Source: an uncultured Acidimicrobiales bacterium
GTDB taxonomy: Bacteria; Actinomycetota; Acidimicrobiia; Acidimicrobiales; SHLQ01
Assembly: GCA_938015295.1 (NCBI GenBank)
Contig: CALLQB010000067.1
Location: 1-48,335, forward strand
DNA length: 48,335 nucleotides
Reading direction: 5' to 3'
The translations under genes and the position numbers were made by a program. Positions 1 through 6,951 of the stretch are shown here, in pieces (within the stretch, counting starts at the first letter, position 1; every line of letters begins with the position of its first letter). Under the pieces are notes generated by a model that had not been told where the DNA came from, ran no database searches, and saw nothing but the letters and a program-made list of their open reading frames with translations.

Positions 1-1
1 G

Positions 2-118
2 ATCACCAGGCGATCGGTGAAGATCATAAAGATTTCGGTGGTTGTGAGTAGAAGTACGCAGACGGGTTGCTTCGCTGTTGGAAGGATGCTCGTAGCGCTC
101 CACCGCCGGGGTGCGTAA
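2..118 (+). other. Possible 3' end of an upstream gene
   Basis: The frame starting at base 2 is open for 38 codons to a TAA at 116-118. It could be the tail of a gene that begins outside the window, but the peptide is short, arginine-rich and matches nothing I recognise. A purine-rich AAGGGGAC stretch follows at 122-130 and would serve the next gene. Confidence 0.2.
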
Positions 119-148
119 CCACAAGGGGACAGCAATGGGAGCTTGGTT

Positions 149-775
149 ATGGGTGTAATGCCAGGATGGTTCGCAAAGTTGCCAGAACTCTGGCGACTAG
201 ATGTGTTTTTCTCCTTCGCAGATGCCGGTGGGCCAGCAGGGCTGAAGCAGCGATACCAAGATGTGATTGATGCGATTCAAAACGGCAGAGGAATCGAGAC
301 AGCGCTAATCGATTCCTCAGGGAACCCGTTGTTTGATGCGGCGACGATGGCGCACTTCAATGAGCACTGGGTTCGGGAGAACGCCCCGGACAGCTTCTTT
401 CCGGCAGTAACACATGCCGCTGGGTACACCGGAAGCCAATATCTTGCGATGCAGGCGGACGCTTTCCTTATGGCCATGGAGCTTGGACGGGGGGCGGAGG
501 AAGAAGAAGTGCGGCCCGCCAACTTTCACTGGATGTGCGCGCCAGCGAATGTCGTTTGCGGTGCAGCTGTCTCGCATGGACCAAACGGCGTGACGGTGGT
601 ATTCGTGACACCGTTCTACGCCGATCCCACATTCACGCCTTCGTATTCGATCATGACCGTTCCAGATCGGTCTTGGACGTGGGAACTAGGGACGCCCGGG
701 CCATCGAACGAATCGGTCCAGCTTCGAGCAGATTCACCAACCGGCCCGCGGGACGCAGGCTACGAGGACTACTAG
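149..775 (+). CDS. Hypothetical protein, about 208 aa
   Basis: I do not recognise this family. The protein has no clear signal peptide or long membrane segment and is rich in aromatic residues, with an acidic EEEE patch in the middle and a hydrophobic beta-rich stretch (VTVVFVTPFY) before a polar tail. ATG 149 is chosen because GGGAGC lies 6-7 nt upstream. TTG 143 and ATG 158 are in the same frame. A seven-codon mini-ORF (135-158, MGAWLWV) has the better ribosome binding site and ends in TAATG overlapping ATG 158, so translation might be coupled to it. The gene is followed by two tandem hairpins and then a small plus-strand gene, probably in the same transcript. It is coding-like because it fills the space and keeps a good third-position GC pattern, but the function is unknown. 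Confidence 0.55.
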   Translation: MGVMPGWFAKLPELWRLDVFFSFADAGGPAGLKQRYQDVIDAIQNGRGIETALIDSSGNPLFDAATMAHFNEHWVRENAPDSFFPAVTHAAGYTGSQYLAMQADAFLMAMELGRGAEEEEVRPANFHWMCAPANVVCGAAVSHGPNGVTVVFVTPFYADPTFTPSYSIMTVPDRSWTWELGTPGPSNESVQLRADSPTGPRDAGYEDY

Positions 776-779
776 CTGA

Positions 780-826
780 GCCCGTCGAAGACGGGCCTAA
801 GAAACCTGTGCCCGTCGGAGACGGGC
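780..826 (+). repeat. Two tandem 30-bp hairpin repeats
   Basis: Two copies of GCCCGTC-N3-GACGGGC lie at 780-796 (loop GAA) and 810-826 (loop GGA), spaced exactly 30 bp and each followed by an A-rich AAGAAAC segment. Each forms a perfect 7-bp stem. They sit 4 nt after one stop codon and 24 nt before the next start, so they may act as an intercistronic RNA structure or weak terminator. There is no T-run after either. Confidence 0.7.
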
Positions 827-850
827 CCGAAGAAACAAGGACGTGAGCGG

Positions 851-1198
851 GTGAGCGGACCCGACTATTTCTGGGATGGAGATCGGCAGGTCTTGCTGCG
901 GCGGCTTGTGCAAGACGATCTTGTCGATCTTCATCCCAACCAGGCGTTTGAGGCCATCGACTTTCCCGGCACCGTGTTAGTTGCGACAGGCGAAATTCTT
1001 GTCGAACTGCAACCAGGTAGTCGGGGTTTTCTCGAGTCGTTTCTGCAACGGTACGCCGTCGAGTTGGTGGCGCAGTCTGACGATCAGCTGGTGGTTTCGG
1101 TTGGGGCCGTCGAAAGGACCCTTGAAGTGGCCAACAAAATGCACGACGATGCGGGCGTACTTGGTGCTCGACCAAATTGGTCGCACCGGTCGCGTTAG
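851..1198 (+). CDS. Small protein resembling an orphan subtilisin-type pro-domain
   Basis: A 115-aa protein starting at GTG 851, with AAGGA 10 nt upstream. The region from about residue 48 (ILVELQPGS) through AVELVAQSDDQLVVSV to the end (VANKMHDDAGVLGARPNW) follows the pattern of the inhibitor-I9/fervidolysin pro-domain that precedes S8 proteases: a strand, a helix, 'r.avelv....l.v.v', a helix, and a final 'dpgV..A.PN' motif. In S8 proteases the catalytic domain follows this motif, but here the protein ends eight residues later. It could be a stand-alone protease inhibitor or foldase, or a remnant of a decayed protease. No subtilase catalytic motifs are visible nearby. Its stop overlaps the stop of the convergent Crp gene. 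The family call rests on pattern only. Confidence 0.45.
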   Translation: MSGPDYFWDGDRQVLLRRLVQDDLVDLHPNQAFEAIDFPGTVLVATGEILVELQPGSRGFLESFLQRYAVELVAQSDDQLVVSVGAVERTLEVANKMHDDAGVLGARPNWSHRSR

Positions 1199-1893
1199 TC
1201 GCCGAGCCAATCAAGGTCCATTGCCTGCAGGCCGGCGAGGTCGCGAATGATGATGGTCTTGCGGGCGGTCTCGATAAGGCCTGCGTCGCGAAGTTCTTTC
1301 AGCGCCTTCACCACACTTTCTCTCGATAGGCCTGCCCATTCACCGAGTTCGGATTGCGAGATGGGAAGTCGCAAGGTCACCTGGCCGTTGGTGTTACCTC
1401 TCGAGGCCACAGAGCGCAGCTCCTCGTCGGGAACGAGATCGACGATTCGGCTAGCCACCCGGCTGCGTGCCGACGCCGTTGCATGTTCGAGAATCCGGTG
1501 CGAACTCTCGCGTAGTCGGGCGCTGAACTGCCGAAGCAACATGAGTGACAGATCGGGTGAGGTCGACAACAGCTCAGTAAAGGCGGCTGCAGAAATCGCG
1601 ACCGCGGTCGTCTCGGCCAACGCGATGAGCGATGCCGACCTTGGGTGTCCGTCAAGCACCGCCTGCTCGCCCACCAACGCTCCAGCACGGCGCAGGCTGA
1701 CCAGCGAACTCCGTCCGTCGGGAGCGACCTTGGCGACCTTCACAAGACCCGACTCGATGAGGAACACCGAGGTCGAGGGCGCTCCCTCGTGAAACAACAC
1801 GTCTCCAGCCGAATACGTCTGCTCGAAACCAGAAGCCCGGAGAGCGTTTCGCGTGTTGGTAGAGAGATCTGTCGTTGCCGGACGGAGGTTCAT
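1195..1893 (-). CDS. Crp/Fnr family transcriptional regulator
   Basis: About 232 aa. The N-terminal half is a cyclic-nucleotide-binding beta-roll with the phosphate-binding-cassette pattern GEQAVLDGHPRSAS, where Glu and Arg are the usual cNMP contacts. The C-terminal half is a Crp winged helix: LPISQSELGEWAGLSRESVVKAL is the helix-turn-helix, followed by the wing. It should bind DNA as a dimer in response to cAMP or a similar ligand. ATG 1893 is preferred because it gives a 4-bp ATGA overlap with the upstream patatin gene and has GGTGGGG upstream. An in-frame GTG at 1908 would add five residues. Coupling to a cNMP-binding phospholipase suggests both respond to the same second messenger. The stop overlaps the convergent gene by 4 bp. 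Confidence 0.88.
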   Translation of the reverse strand: MNLRPATTDLSTNTRNALRASGFEQTYSAGDVLFHEGAPSTSVFLIESGLVKVAKVAPDGRSSLVSLRRAGALVGEQAVLDGHPRSASLIALAETTAVAISAAAFTELLSTSPDLSLMLLRQFSARLRESSHRILEHATASARSRVASRIVDLVPDEELRSVASRGNTNGQVTLRLPISQSELGEWAGLSRESVVKALKELRDAGLIETARKTIIIRDLAGLQAMDLDWLGD

Positions 1894-3665
1894 GTCATCG
1901 TGCCCCACCAGGAGCGAAGTGGCTCAATCGAGTCTTGGTAGCCGCGATCGGCGATCGCTGCGAGGTCGGCGAAGTCAAGCAGCGCGACACCTTTGAGGTT
2001 GAGCGAAAGGTAGAGATCGACCATGTTGTCGTCGACCATCTTTCGTCGGGAGCGGTCGGAACCAACCAGGATCGAGCTGACCAGAATCGATGCCGGTCCA
2101 GGGATTGGGCCCGAGCGTTTCATTCGAGCGACGGCAGCCTTCGTGCCGGTCATCGACATGCCGTAGTCGTCTTTGGCCCGGGGCCCGCCGGGGGGCGTGA
2201 CGTCGATGGCCACCACTCGGCCGATCGACGGATCGGCAGCAAGGATGTCGCCGGGGACATTGTCGAGCAAGCCGCCGTCGACATGCAGGTCGCCATTGAT
2301 CGGCACCGGCGGAAAAAGGCCTGGCAGCGAGACGCTGGCGCGAACCGCTCGTTTGAGGTTGCCGGTGCGGATAGCTTCGGCTCGTGCCTGGGTGAGGTTG
2401 GTGGTCATCGCGAACCACGGCGTCCACAGGTCTTCGCATTCGTAGCCGTCGAGTGGCGAGAGCATTTCGACGATGCGTTGACCTTTCGCCAGCGAAACCA
2501 GCGGCACGGTGTAATCGATGATCGACTGTTCCTGGAGTGGGCGGTTGAACGCGAGGATCTGGTCGGGTGAGTAGCCCATTGCGTGCCCGGCCGAGATCAC
2601 GCTGCCCTGAGACGTTCCACCGATCCTGTCGATAGGAATACCGAGTTCCGAAAACGCCTTGAGTACCCCGAGGTGGGCGAAAGCCCGGGCGCCGCCACCA
2701 CCGAGGGCAAGGCCAACACCTACACCAGCTAGCAGGCGAGCGAGTCGTTCGAGGTCGCCGCTGTTGCCGGCACGAAGGTGGTGAGCTTCGTCTATCCCCG
2801 CGATCGCTAAAAGGTTGCTAGCGCCGACGGGTTTGGTTGCGTGAGCCTGGTGTTCCAGTGCTACCCAAACGGTGCGTCCGGGCACGAGTGCCGAACGTTT
2901 GGCCGCGGCGTCGATGAGTTGCAACTGATCGCTGTTCGGGGGCTGTGGCACGACCAGCACCAGCCGGTCGGCTTGATCGATTGCCTTCTCGATGACTTGC
3001 TTCGGGTCGGCTCCGAGATCAAGCAGCACGTGGCCCGCCTCTCGTGCCTCGTTGTACGCTCCCATGGCGTCGGCATCGACGACGTGCACAACATCGTGTC
3101 GGGAAAGCTCTGCCGCGATGTTGTCGACGACGTGTGCACGGTTGACGCCTAGGCACGCTACGGCGATAGTCACCGACGGGTTGTGGATTGGGGTTCCACG
3201 AACAGTGGTCGACAGCAGCGACCGGAAAAGCGCCAGAGCGAACCGAGGGTGTGCATCGGAGAGGCGGTCGAAGTCGGTGCGGCTCACCCGAAACACCAAC
3301 GCCGGGCGGATGGCCGAAACCGAAGCGGCTCGGGGTGCGTCGTCGATGATGCCGAGCTCGCCCACGACCGAACCTCGTCCGACCTCGCCGAGAAGGTCGA
3401 AGCCATCAGGTTCGCTTGGCGACAAACGCGTGATGCGCAATCGCCCACGCACGACAACGAACAGCGCATCGGAGACGTCGCCTTCGTTGAAGAGGATGTC
3501 GCCTGCGTCAAGCTCCTGCTTGGTGGCGCTAGCGACCATCGTCGCAATAGCCAGGTCGTGGTTGTCGCCAACACGTAGCTTCAGAACTTCGGCAAGCCGG
3601 TTCTGTTCGTCCTGTGACACCTGTGCCGCCCGCTTCCGCTTTCGCCCTGTCGCACGTGTCGCCAA
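1890..3665 (-). CDS. Patatin-like phospholipase with cyclic-nucleotide-binding domain (NTE family)
   Basis: A 591-aa protein predicted to hydrolyse ester bonds of (lyso)phospholipids under cNMP control. Residues about 35-150 form a cNMP-binding domain (GELGIIDDAPRAAS, E103 and R112). Residues about 160-310 resemble the NTE middle region, a degenerate Rossmann/P-loop-like fold. Residues about 316-540 are the patatin domain: oxyanion-hole motif LGGGGARAFAHLG (321-333), nucleophile motif GTSQG (S352) and the dyad Asp in VDGGLLDN (D463). This matches the neuropathy-target-esterase-like proteins of actinobacteria. The start is a TTG at 3665, the first start codon in the frame after the upstream stop, so the exact N-terminus is uncertain. 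It heads a two-gene operon with the Crp regulator (ATGA overlap). Its promoter region is shared with the divergent amidohydrolase and holds the palindrome CGCACGTGCG at 3666-3675. Confidence 0.9.
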   Translation of the reverse strand: MATRATGRKRKRAAQVSQDEQNRLAEVLKLRVGDNHDLAIATMVASATKQELDAGDILFNEGDVSDALFVVVRGRLRITRLSPSEPDGFDLLGEVGRGSVVGELGIIDDAPRAASVSAIRPALVFRVSRTDFDRLSDAHPRFALALFRSLLSTTVRGTPIHNPSVTIAVACLGVNRAHVVDNIAAELSRHDVVHVVDADAMGAYNEAREAGHVLLDLGADPKQVIEKAIDQADRLVLVVPQPPNSDQLQLIDAAAKRSALVPGRTVWVALEHQAHATKPVGASNLLAIAGIDEAHHLRAGNSGDLERLARLLAGVGVGLALGGGGARAFAHLGVLKAFSELGIPIDRIGGTSQGSVISAGHAMGYSPDQILAFNRPLQEQSIIDYTVPLVSLAKGQRIVEMLSPLDGYECEDLWTPWFAMTTNLTQARAEAIRTGNLKRAVRASVSLPGLFPPVPINGDLHVDGGLLDNVPGDILAADPSIGRVVAIDVTPPGGPRAKDDYGMSMTGTKAAVARMKRSGPIPGPASILVSSILVGSDRSRRKMVDDNMVDLYLSLNLKGVALLDFADLAAIADRGYQDSIEPLRSWWGTMT

Positions 3666-3675
3666 CGCACGTGCG
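3666..3675. promoter_or_regulatory. Perfect 10-bp palindrome in divergent promoter region
   Basis: CGCACGTGCG lies directly upstream of the patatin start codon, next to the A/T-rich TATATA segment (3676-3681) that could be that gene's -10 box. A binding site for a dimeric regulator is possible. The pattern is short and unproven. Confidence 0.3.
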
Positions 3676-3768
3676 TATATATGAACAGTAGCTGACCTCG
3701 GGTTTTCGGCAAAAGGCAGTTGCCGAGCGACCAGGTTGTTTGTCGAATCGTCGGTCGATTTGTTGCTC

Positions 3769-3774
3769 TAAGTT
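3769..3774 (+). promoter_or_regulatory. Leaderless -10 box of amidohydrolase gene
   Basis: TAAGTT followed by exactly 6 nt and then ATG 3781. The same TANNNT-N6-start spacing is seen at many genes here, and no Shine-Dalgarno sequence is present. Confidence 0.6.
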
Positions 3775-3780
3775 GCTGCT

Positions 3781-5607
3781 ATGGCAGAAACAACGGTGTA
3801 CGTCGCAAATCGGATCGTCACGATGGACCGGGCGAGGCCGACGGCAGGCGCGGTCGCTGTCGACGGTGGACGTATTGTCGGCGTCGGGACGCTCGACGAG
3901 GTCGTCGGCGCTTTGGGGGCAAGCCCGTTCGTTCTCGATGAATCGCTGGCTGACAGGGTCATCCTTCCCGGCCTCATCGATCAGCATCTGCATCCGGTGC
4001 TTGGCGCGAGCACCTTGGCGACCGAAGTGATCGCCACGGAGGATTGGGTGTTGCCCGACCGCACCTTTCCGGCGGCCCATAGCCACGTCGAGTATGTCGA
4101 GCGGCTTGCCGTTGCCGATGCTTCGATTGCCGATGCCGACGAATGGCTGTTTTCGTGGGGGTACCACCAGCTTTGGCACGGCGAACTCTCTCGCCAGGTT
4201 CTTGACTCGGTCAGTTCGACGAGGCCTATCGGTATCTGGCAGCGCTCGTGTCACGAGTTCTTTCTCAACAGCGCCGCGATTGAGGCGCTTGGGATTTCCG
4301 AAGAGTCGTTGCCGACAGATCCTGCCGTGCGAGCGACGATCGATCTTGTCGGTGGGCATTTCGCCGAGCGCGGGTTTTTCGCCTTTCTCTTCCCGCTCAT
4401 CGCGCCCCAACTCTTGAGTCTCGAGCGGTTGCGGCGCGGGCTGCACCAAATGGTTCGGTATTTGCACCAGAACGGCGTGACAGCCTTCAACGAGCCGGGC
4501 GCCATTCTTGTGCGCGGAGCGTGGGATCTGTATCAGGATGTTTTGGGCGACGACGAAACCCCGTTCTACAGCTTCTTTCTCACCGACGGACGCGGCCCGG
4601 CCGAGGCTGGCATGACTCACGAACAGTCGCTGGAGCGTGCCGAACGCGACCTCGCCCGGGCACCCAGCGGCAAGGTGTCGTTCTTCGCCAAGCAGGTCAA
4701 ACTGTTTGCCGATGGGGCGATCATCAGCCAGTTGATGCAGATGAAGGATCCGTATCTCGATGCGGCCGGCAACCCGAATCCTGATCACCACGGCGAATGG
4801 CTGATGACGCCCGAGATGTTCGAGGACAGAACGAAGCTCTATTGGGACGAAGGCTTTCAGATCCATATTCATGTCAACGGCGACCTCGGACTCGAGATGG
4901 TGCTCGACACGATCGAGCGTCGAATGGCCGAGAACCCTCGAACCGATCACCGCACGGTCATCGTGCATTTCGCCAACAGCACCGAGGAGCAGGTCGACCG
5001 CATCGCCGCTGTTGGCGCAGTCGTGAGTGCCAACCCGTATTACCCGGTCGGGTTTGCCGACAAGTACGGCGAAGTTGGTCTTGGCCCTGAGCGGGCCGAC
5101 GTCATGGTGCGAAGCAGGTCGGTGCTCGACAGGGGTGTGCCACTGTCGTTTCACAGCGACCTGCCGATGGGGCCTAGCGATCCGTTGGCGATGATGTCCT
5201 TTGCCGTGAACAGGACAACGGTGTCGGGCCGAGTGGCAGGACCCGAGCAGCGAATTTCGGCTGAAGAGGCGTTGCGTGCCGTCACCCTAGGTGCCGCGCA
5301 GTCATGGCAGCGTGAACAGGAGTTGGGCAGCATCGAGGTCGGCAAGATCGCAAACTTCACCGTGGTCGATGCCGATCCTCTTGAAGTCGACGCGGCATCG
5401 ATCGACGACATCCACGTCCACGGCACGTTCTTTGAAGGTCGGTGGTTTCCGGTACCCGAAGGCGTCAGCCGCACGTCCGCGGGAACGTCGCCTGGCCTCC
5501 GACTCCTTCACGGCAGCCCGGTTCAGTCATCCAGTTCTGTACCCCACACCCACGAGTGCATTTGCAGCGTCGCCAGATTGATCGTCGAGTCCCTAGCAGC
5601 CTCATAG
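3781..5607 (+). CDS. Amidohydrolase family protein (YtcJ-like)
   Basis: A 608-aa cytosolic metal-dependent hydrolase of the amidohydrolase superfamily, YtcJ-like clade. The N-terminal strand-rich segment (TTVYVANRIVTMD) and the DQHLHPV motif (D67, H69, H71) mark the composite beta-sandwich and the first metal ligands. Later histidines occur in QIHIHVNGD (about 360) and VIVHFAN, and SFHSDLPMGPSDP carries the metal-ligand Asp. The C-terminal sandwich ends around FFEGRWFPVPEG. About 45 further residues (SRTSAGTSPG to the stop) look unlike the family, and the TAG stop overlaps the first copy of a palindromic repeat cluster, so the natural 3' end may have been altered. The substrate is unknown. 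The start at ATG 3781 is supported by TAAGTT-N6 upstream. Confidence 0.88.
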   Translation: MAETTVYVANRIVTMDRARPTAGAVAVDGGRIVGVGTLDEVVGALGASPFVLDESLADRVILPGLIDQHLHPVLGASTLATEVIATEDWVLPDRTFPAAHSHVEYVERLAVADASIADADEWLFSWGYHQLWHGELSRQVLDSVSSTRPIGIWQRSCHEFFLNSAAIEALGISEESLPTDPAVRATIDLVGGHFAERGFFAFLFPLIAPQLLSLERLRRGLHQMVRYLHQNGVTAFNEPGAILVRGAWDLYQDVLGDDETPFYSFFLTDGRGPAEAGMTHEQSLERAERDLARAPSGKVSFFAKQVKLFADGAIISQLMQMKDPYLDAAGNPNPDHHGEWLMTPEMFEDRTKLYWDEGFQIHIHVNGDLGLEMVLDTIERRMAENPRTDHRTVIVHFANSTEEQVDRIAAVGAVVSANPYYPVGFADKYGEVGLGPERADVMVRSRSVLDRGVPLSFHSDLPMGPSDPLAMMSFAVNRTTVSGRVAGPEQRISAEEALRAVTLGAAQSWQREQELGSIEVGKIANFTVVDADPLEVDAASIDDIHVHGTFFEGRWFPVPEGVSRTSAGTSPGLRLLHGSPVQSSSSVPHTHECICSVARLIVESLAAS

Positions 5608-5676
5608 GGGTCAGGCACTTATAGCCTCATAGGGGTCAGGCACTTATGGGGTCAGGCACGTAAAGTGCCTGACCCC
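5598..5676. repeat. Palindromic GGGGTCAGGCAC repeat, cluster A
   Basis: Two exact tandem 25-bp units (5598-5622 and 5623-5647), each containing GGGGTCAGGCAC, are followed by a near-perfect hairpin: GGGGTCAGGCAC (5648-5659), loop GTAAA, GTGCCTGACCCC (5665-5676). The duplicated unit begins with AGCCTCATA, which is the end of the amidohydrolase gene. The first GGGG overlaps that gene's TAG stop. Bases 5632-5676 (45 bp) are identical to 16486-16530. It resembles REP/MITE-like palindromes that are mobilised in trans. A terminator role is also plausible from the position. Confidence 0.85.
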
Positions 5677-5709
5677 TATTTCCTATTTTCTGGGTTGCGC
5701 CTGAGTGGT

Positions 5710-5715
5710 TAGGTT
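5710..5715 (+). promoter_or_regulatory. Leaderless -10 box of acyl-CoA dehydrogenase gene
   Basis: TAGGTT, a 6-nt spacer, then GTG 5722. There is no ribosome binding site. Confidence 0.55.
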
Positions 5716-5721
5716 GTCGGC

Positions 5722-6831
5722 GTGACGGTTGCAGAGTTCCGACAACGGGTGATTGGGTTTCTTGACGCATCGATCGCTGAGGACATCGCGTGTCCGTCCT
5801 TTGGGGCGATTATGCCTCCCGCAATGTTCGAGCGGGCACGTGCCTGGCAGCAGCACTGCTTCGCCAACGGTTTTGCCGGAATTGACTGGCCCACCGAATA
5901 CGGCGGACAAGGCTTAAGCTTCGATCACGCTCAGGCATGGAATGACGAGTGCGCCCGCCGCGGTGTCACGGCCTACATGAACTTTCAAGGCTTCATCCTC
6001 GCTGGAGGAGCGATCCGCAAATACGGCACCGAGGAACAAAAGCAGCGATACCTCCGGGCAACGCTCGCCGCCGACATCTTGTGGTGCCAGCTTTTCAGCG
6101 AACCCAACTCGGGTTCCGACCTGGTCAGCCTCGGCTCACGGGCTGAGCCGACCGGAGACGGATGGCTGGTCACTGGCCAGAAGGTGTGGTCGTCCACAGC
6201 GCAGCTAGCGCAGTACGCGATTCTTCTGGCTCGCACGAATCCGCAAGAGGCCGGACACCGCGGCATTTCTTTCTTCCTCTTTGACATGAACAGTCCAGGT
6301 GTCGACGTTCGCCCGCTGACCCAAATGACCGGCGACCAGGAATTTTGCGAGGTGTTTCTCACCGATGCTCCGCTGGCTGCCGACGACCTTCTCGGTCCAC
6401 TGCATGGCGGCTGGACTGTGGCAACGTCGGTGCTGGCCGATGAACGGTCGGCGGTTGGTGCAGCTGGTATCGGGCTGCGCCGATCACTTGATCAGCTGGT
6501 AACCCCTGCAACTACCGAAGATGAGGTCGCACGCGACCGTCTACTCGATCTCACTGCGACCGGAGGCGCGCTCGGCCAGTTGCTCAACCGCAGCGCTGGC
6601 AATCCGCTGCTCGGTCCCCTCACCAAGCTGGGCCTCACCGAGATCGCCTCTCGGATGACTACCTTCGCGGTCGATACGCAGGGGCCGGCAGGGATGATCG
6701 ACAACGACGCCACCGAACCGTTCCTCTACGCCCCCGGCATGCGAGTAGCTGGCGGGACCAGCGAGATTCAACGCAACCTCATAGGCGAACGTTTGCTTGG
6801 CCTACCCCGCGAACCGAAACAAAAAAGATAG
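5722..6831 (+). CDS. Acyl-CoA dehydrogenase family protein
   Basis: A 369-aa flavoprotein that should introduce a trans-2 double bond into an acyl-CoA, passing electrons to ETF. Visible features are the helical N-terminal domain with FAGIDWPTEYGGQGL, the middle beta-domain with WCQLFSEPNSGSDL and the FAD/substrate-binding segment WLVTGQKVWSS, and the C-terminal signature VAGGTSEIQRNLIGERLLGLP. At 369 aa it is slightly short, and the region between ADERSAVGAAG and the C-terminal signature is compressed compared with typical 380-400-aa members. The start is GTG 5722, set by the TAGGTT-N6 promoter. Cluster B repeats begin at its stop codon, and the gene is flanked on both sides by repeat clusters. 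Confidence 0.92.
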   Translation: MTVAEFRQRVIGFLDASIAEDIACPSFGAIMPPAMFERARAWQQHCFANGFAGIDWPTEYGGQGLSFDHAQAWNDECARRGVTAYMNFQGFILAGGAIRKYGTEEQKQRYLRATLAADILWCQLFSEPNSGSDLVSLGSRAEPTGDGWLVTGQKVWSSTAQLAQYAILLARTNPQEAGHRGISFFLFDMNSPGVDVRPLTQMTGDQEFCEVFLTDAPLAADDLLGPLHGGWTVATSVLADERSAVGAAGIGLRRSLDQLVTPATTEDEVARDRLLDLTATGGALGQLLNRSAGNPLLGPLTKLGLTEIASRMTTFAVDTQGPAGMIDNDATEPFLYAPGMRVAGGTSEIQRNLIGERLLGLPREPKQKR

Positions 6832-6923
6832 GGACCTAGGGGTCAGGCACATAAGGGACCTAGGGGTCAGGCACATAAAGTGCCTGACCCCAAAAGTGCC
6901 TGACCCCAAAAGTGCCTGACCCC
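6830..6923. repeat. Palindromic GGGGTCAGGCAC repeat, cluster B
   Basis: Two exact 24-bp tandem units (6830-6853 and 6854-6877), each beginning AGGGACCTA and containing GGGGTCAGGCAC, are followed by three copies of the opposite arm GTGCCTGACCCC at 6880-6891, 6896-6907 and 6912-6923, separated by AAAA. The inner hairpin is 6863-6874 with 6880-6891 around an ATAAA loop. The first unit overlaps the last base of the acyl-CoA dehydrogenase TAG. The unit sequence outside the arms differs from cluster A, showing that each duplication captured local flanking DNA. Confidence 0.85.
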
Positions 6924-6939
6924 TAACTTTGGTGGCGGC

Positions 6940-6945
6940 TACCGT
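6940..6945 (+). promoter_or_regulatory. Leaderless -10 box of Gfo/Idh/MocA gene
   Basis: TACCGT, a 6-nt spacer, then ATG 6952, only 17 bp after the last repeat arm of cluster B. The repeat cluster therefore directly adjoins this promoter. Confidence 0.55.
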
Positions 6946-6951
6946 GCGGGC

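Noticed and set aside
3529..5154. Minus-strand open frame of 541 codons
   Set aside because: It lies opposite the amidohydrolase gene, has no family motifs and overlaps the patatin start. It is a shadow caused by GC-rich third positions.
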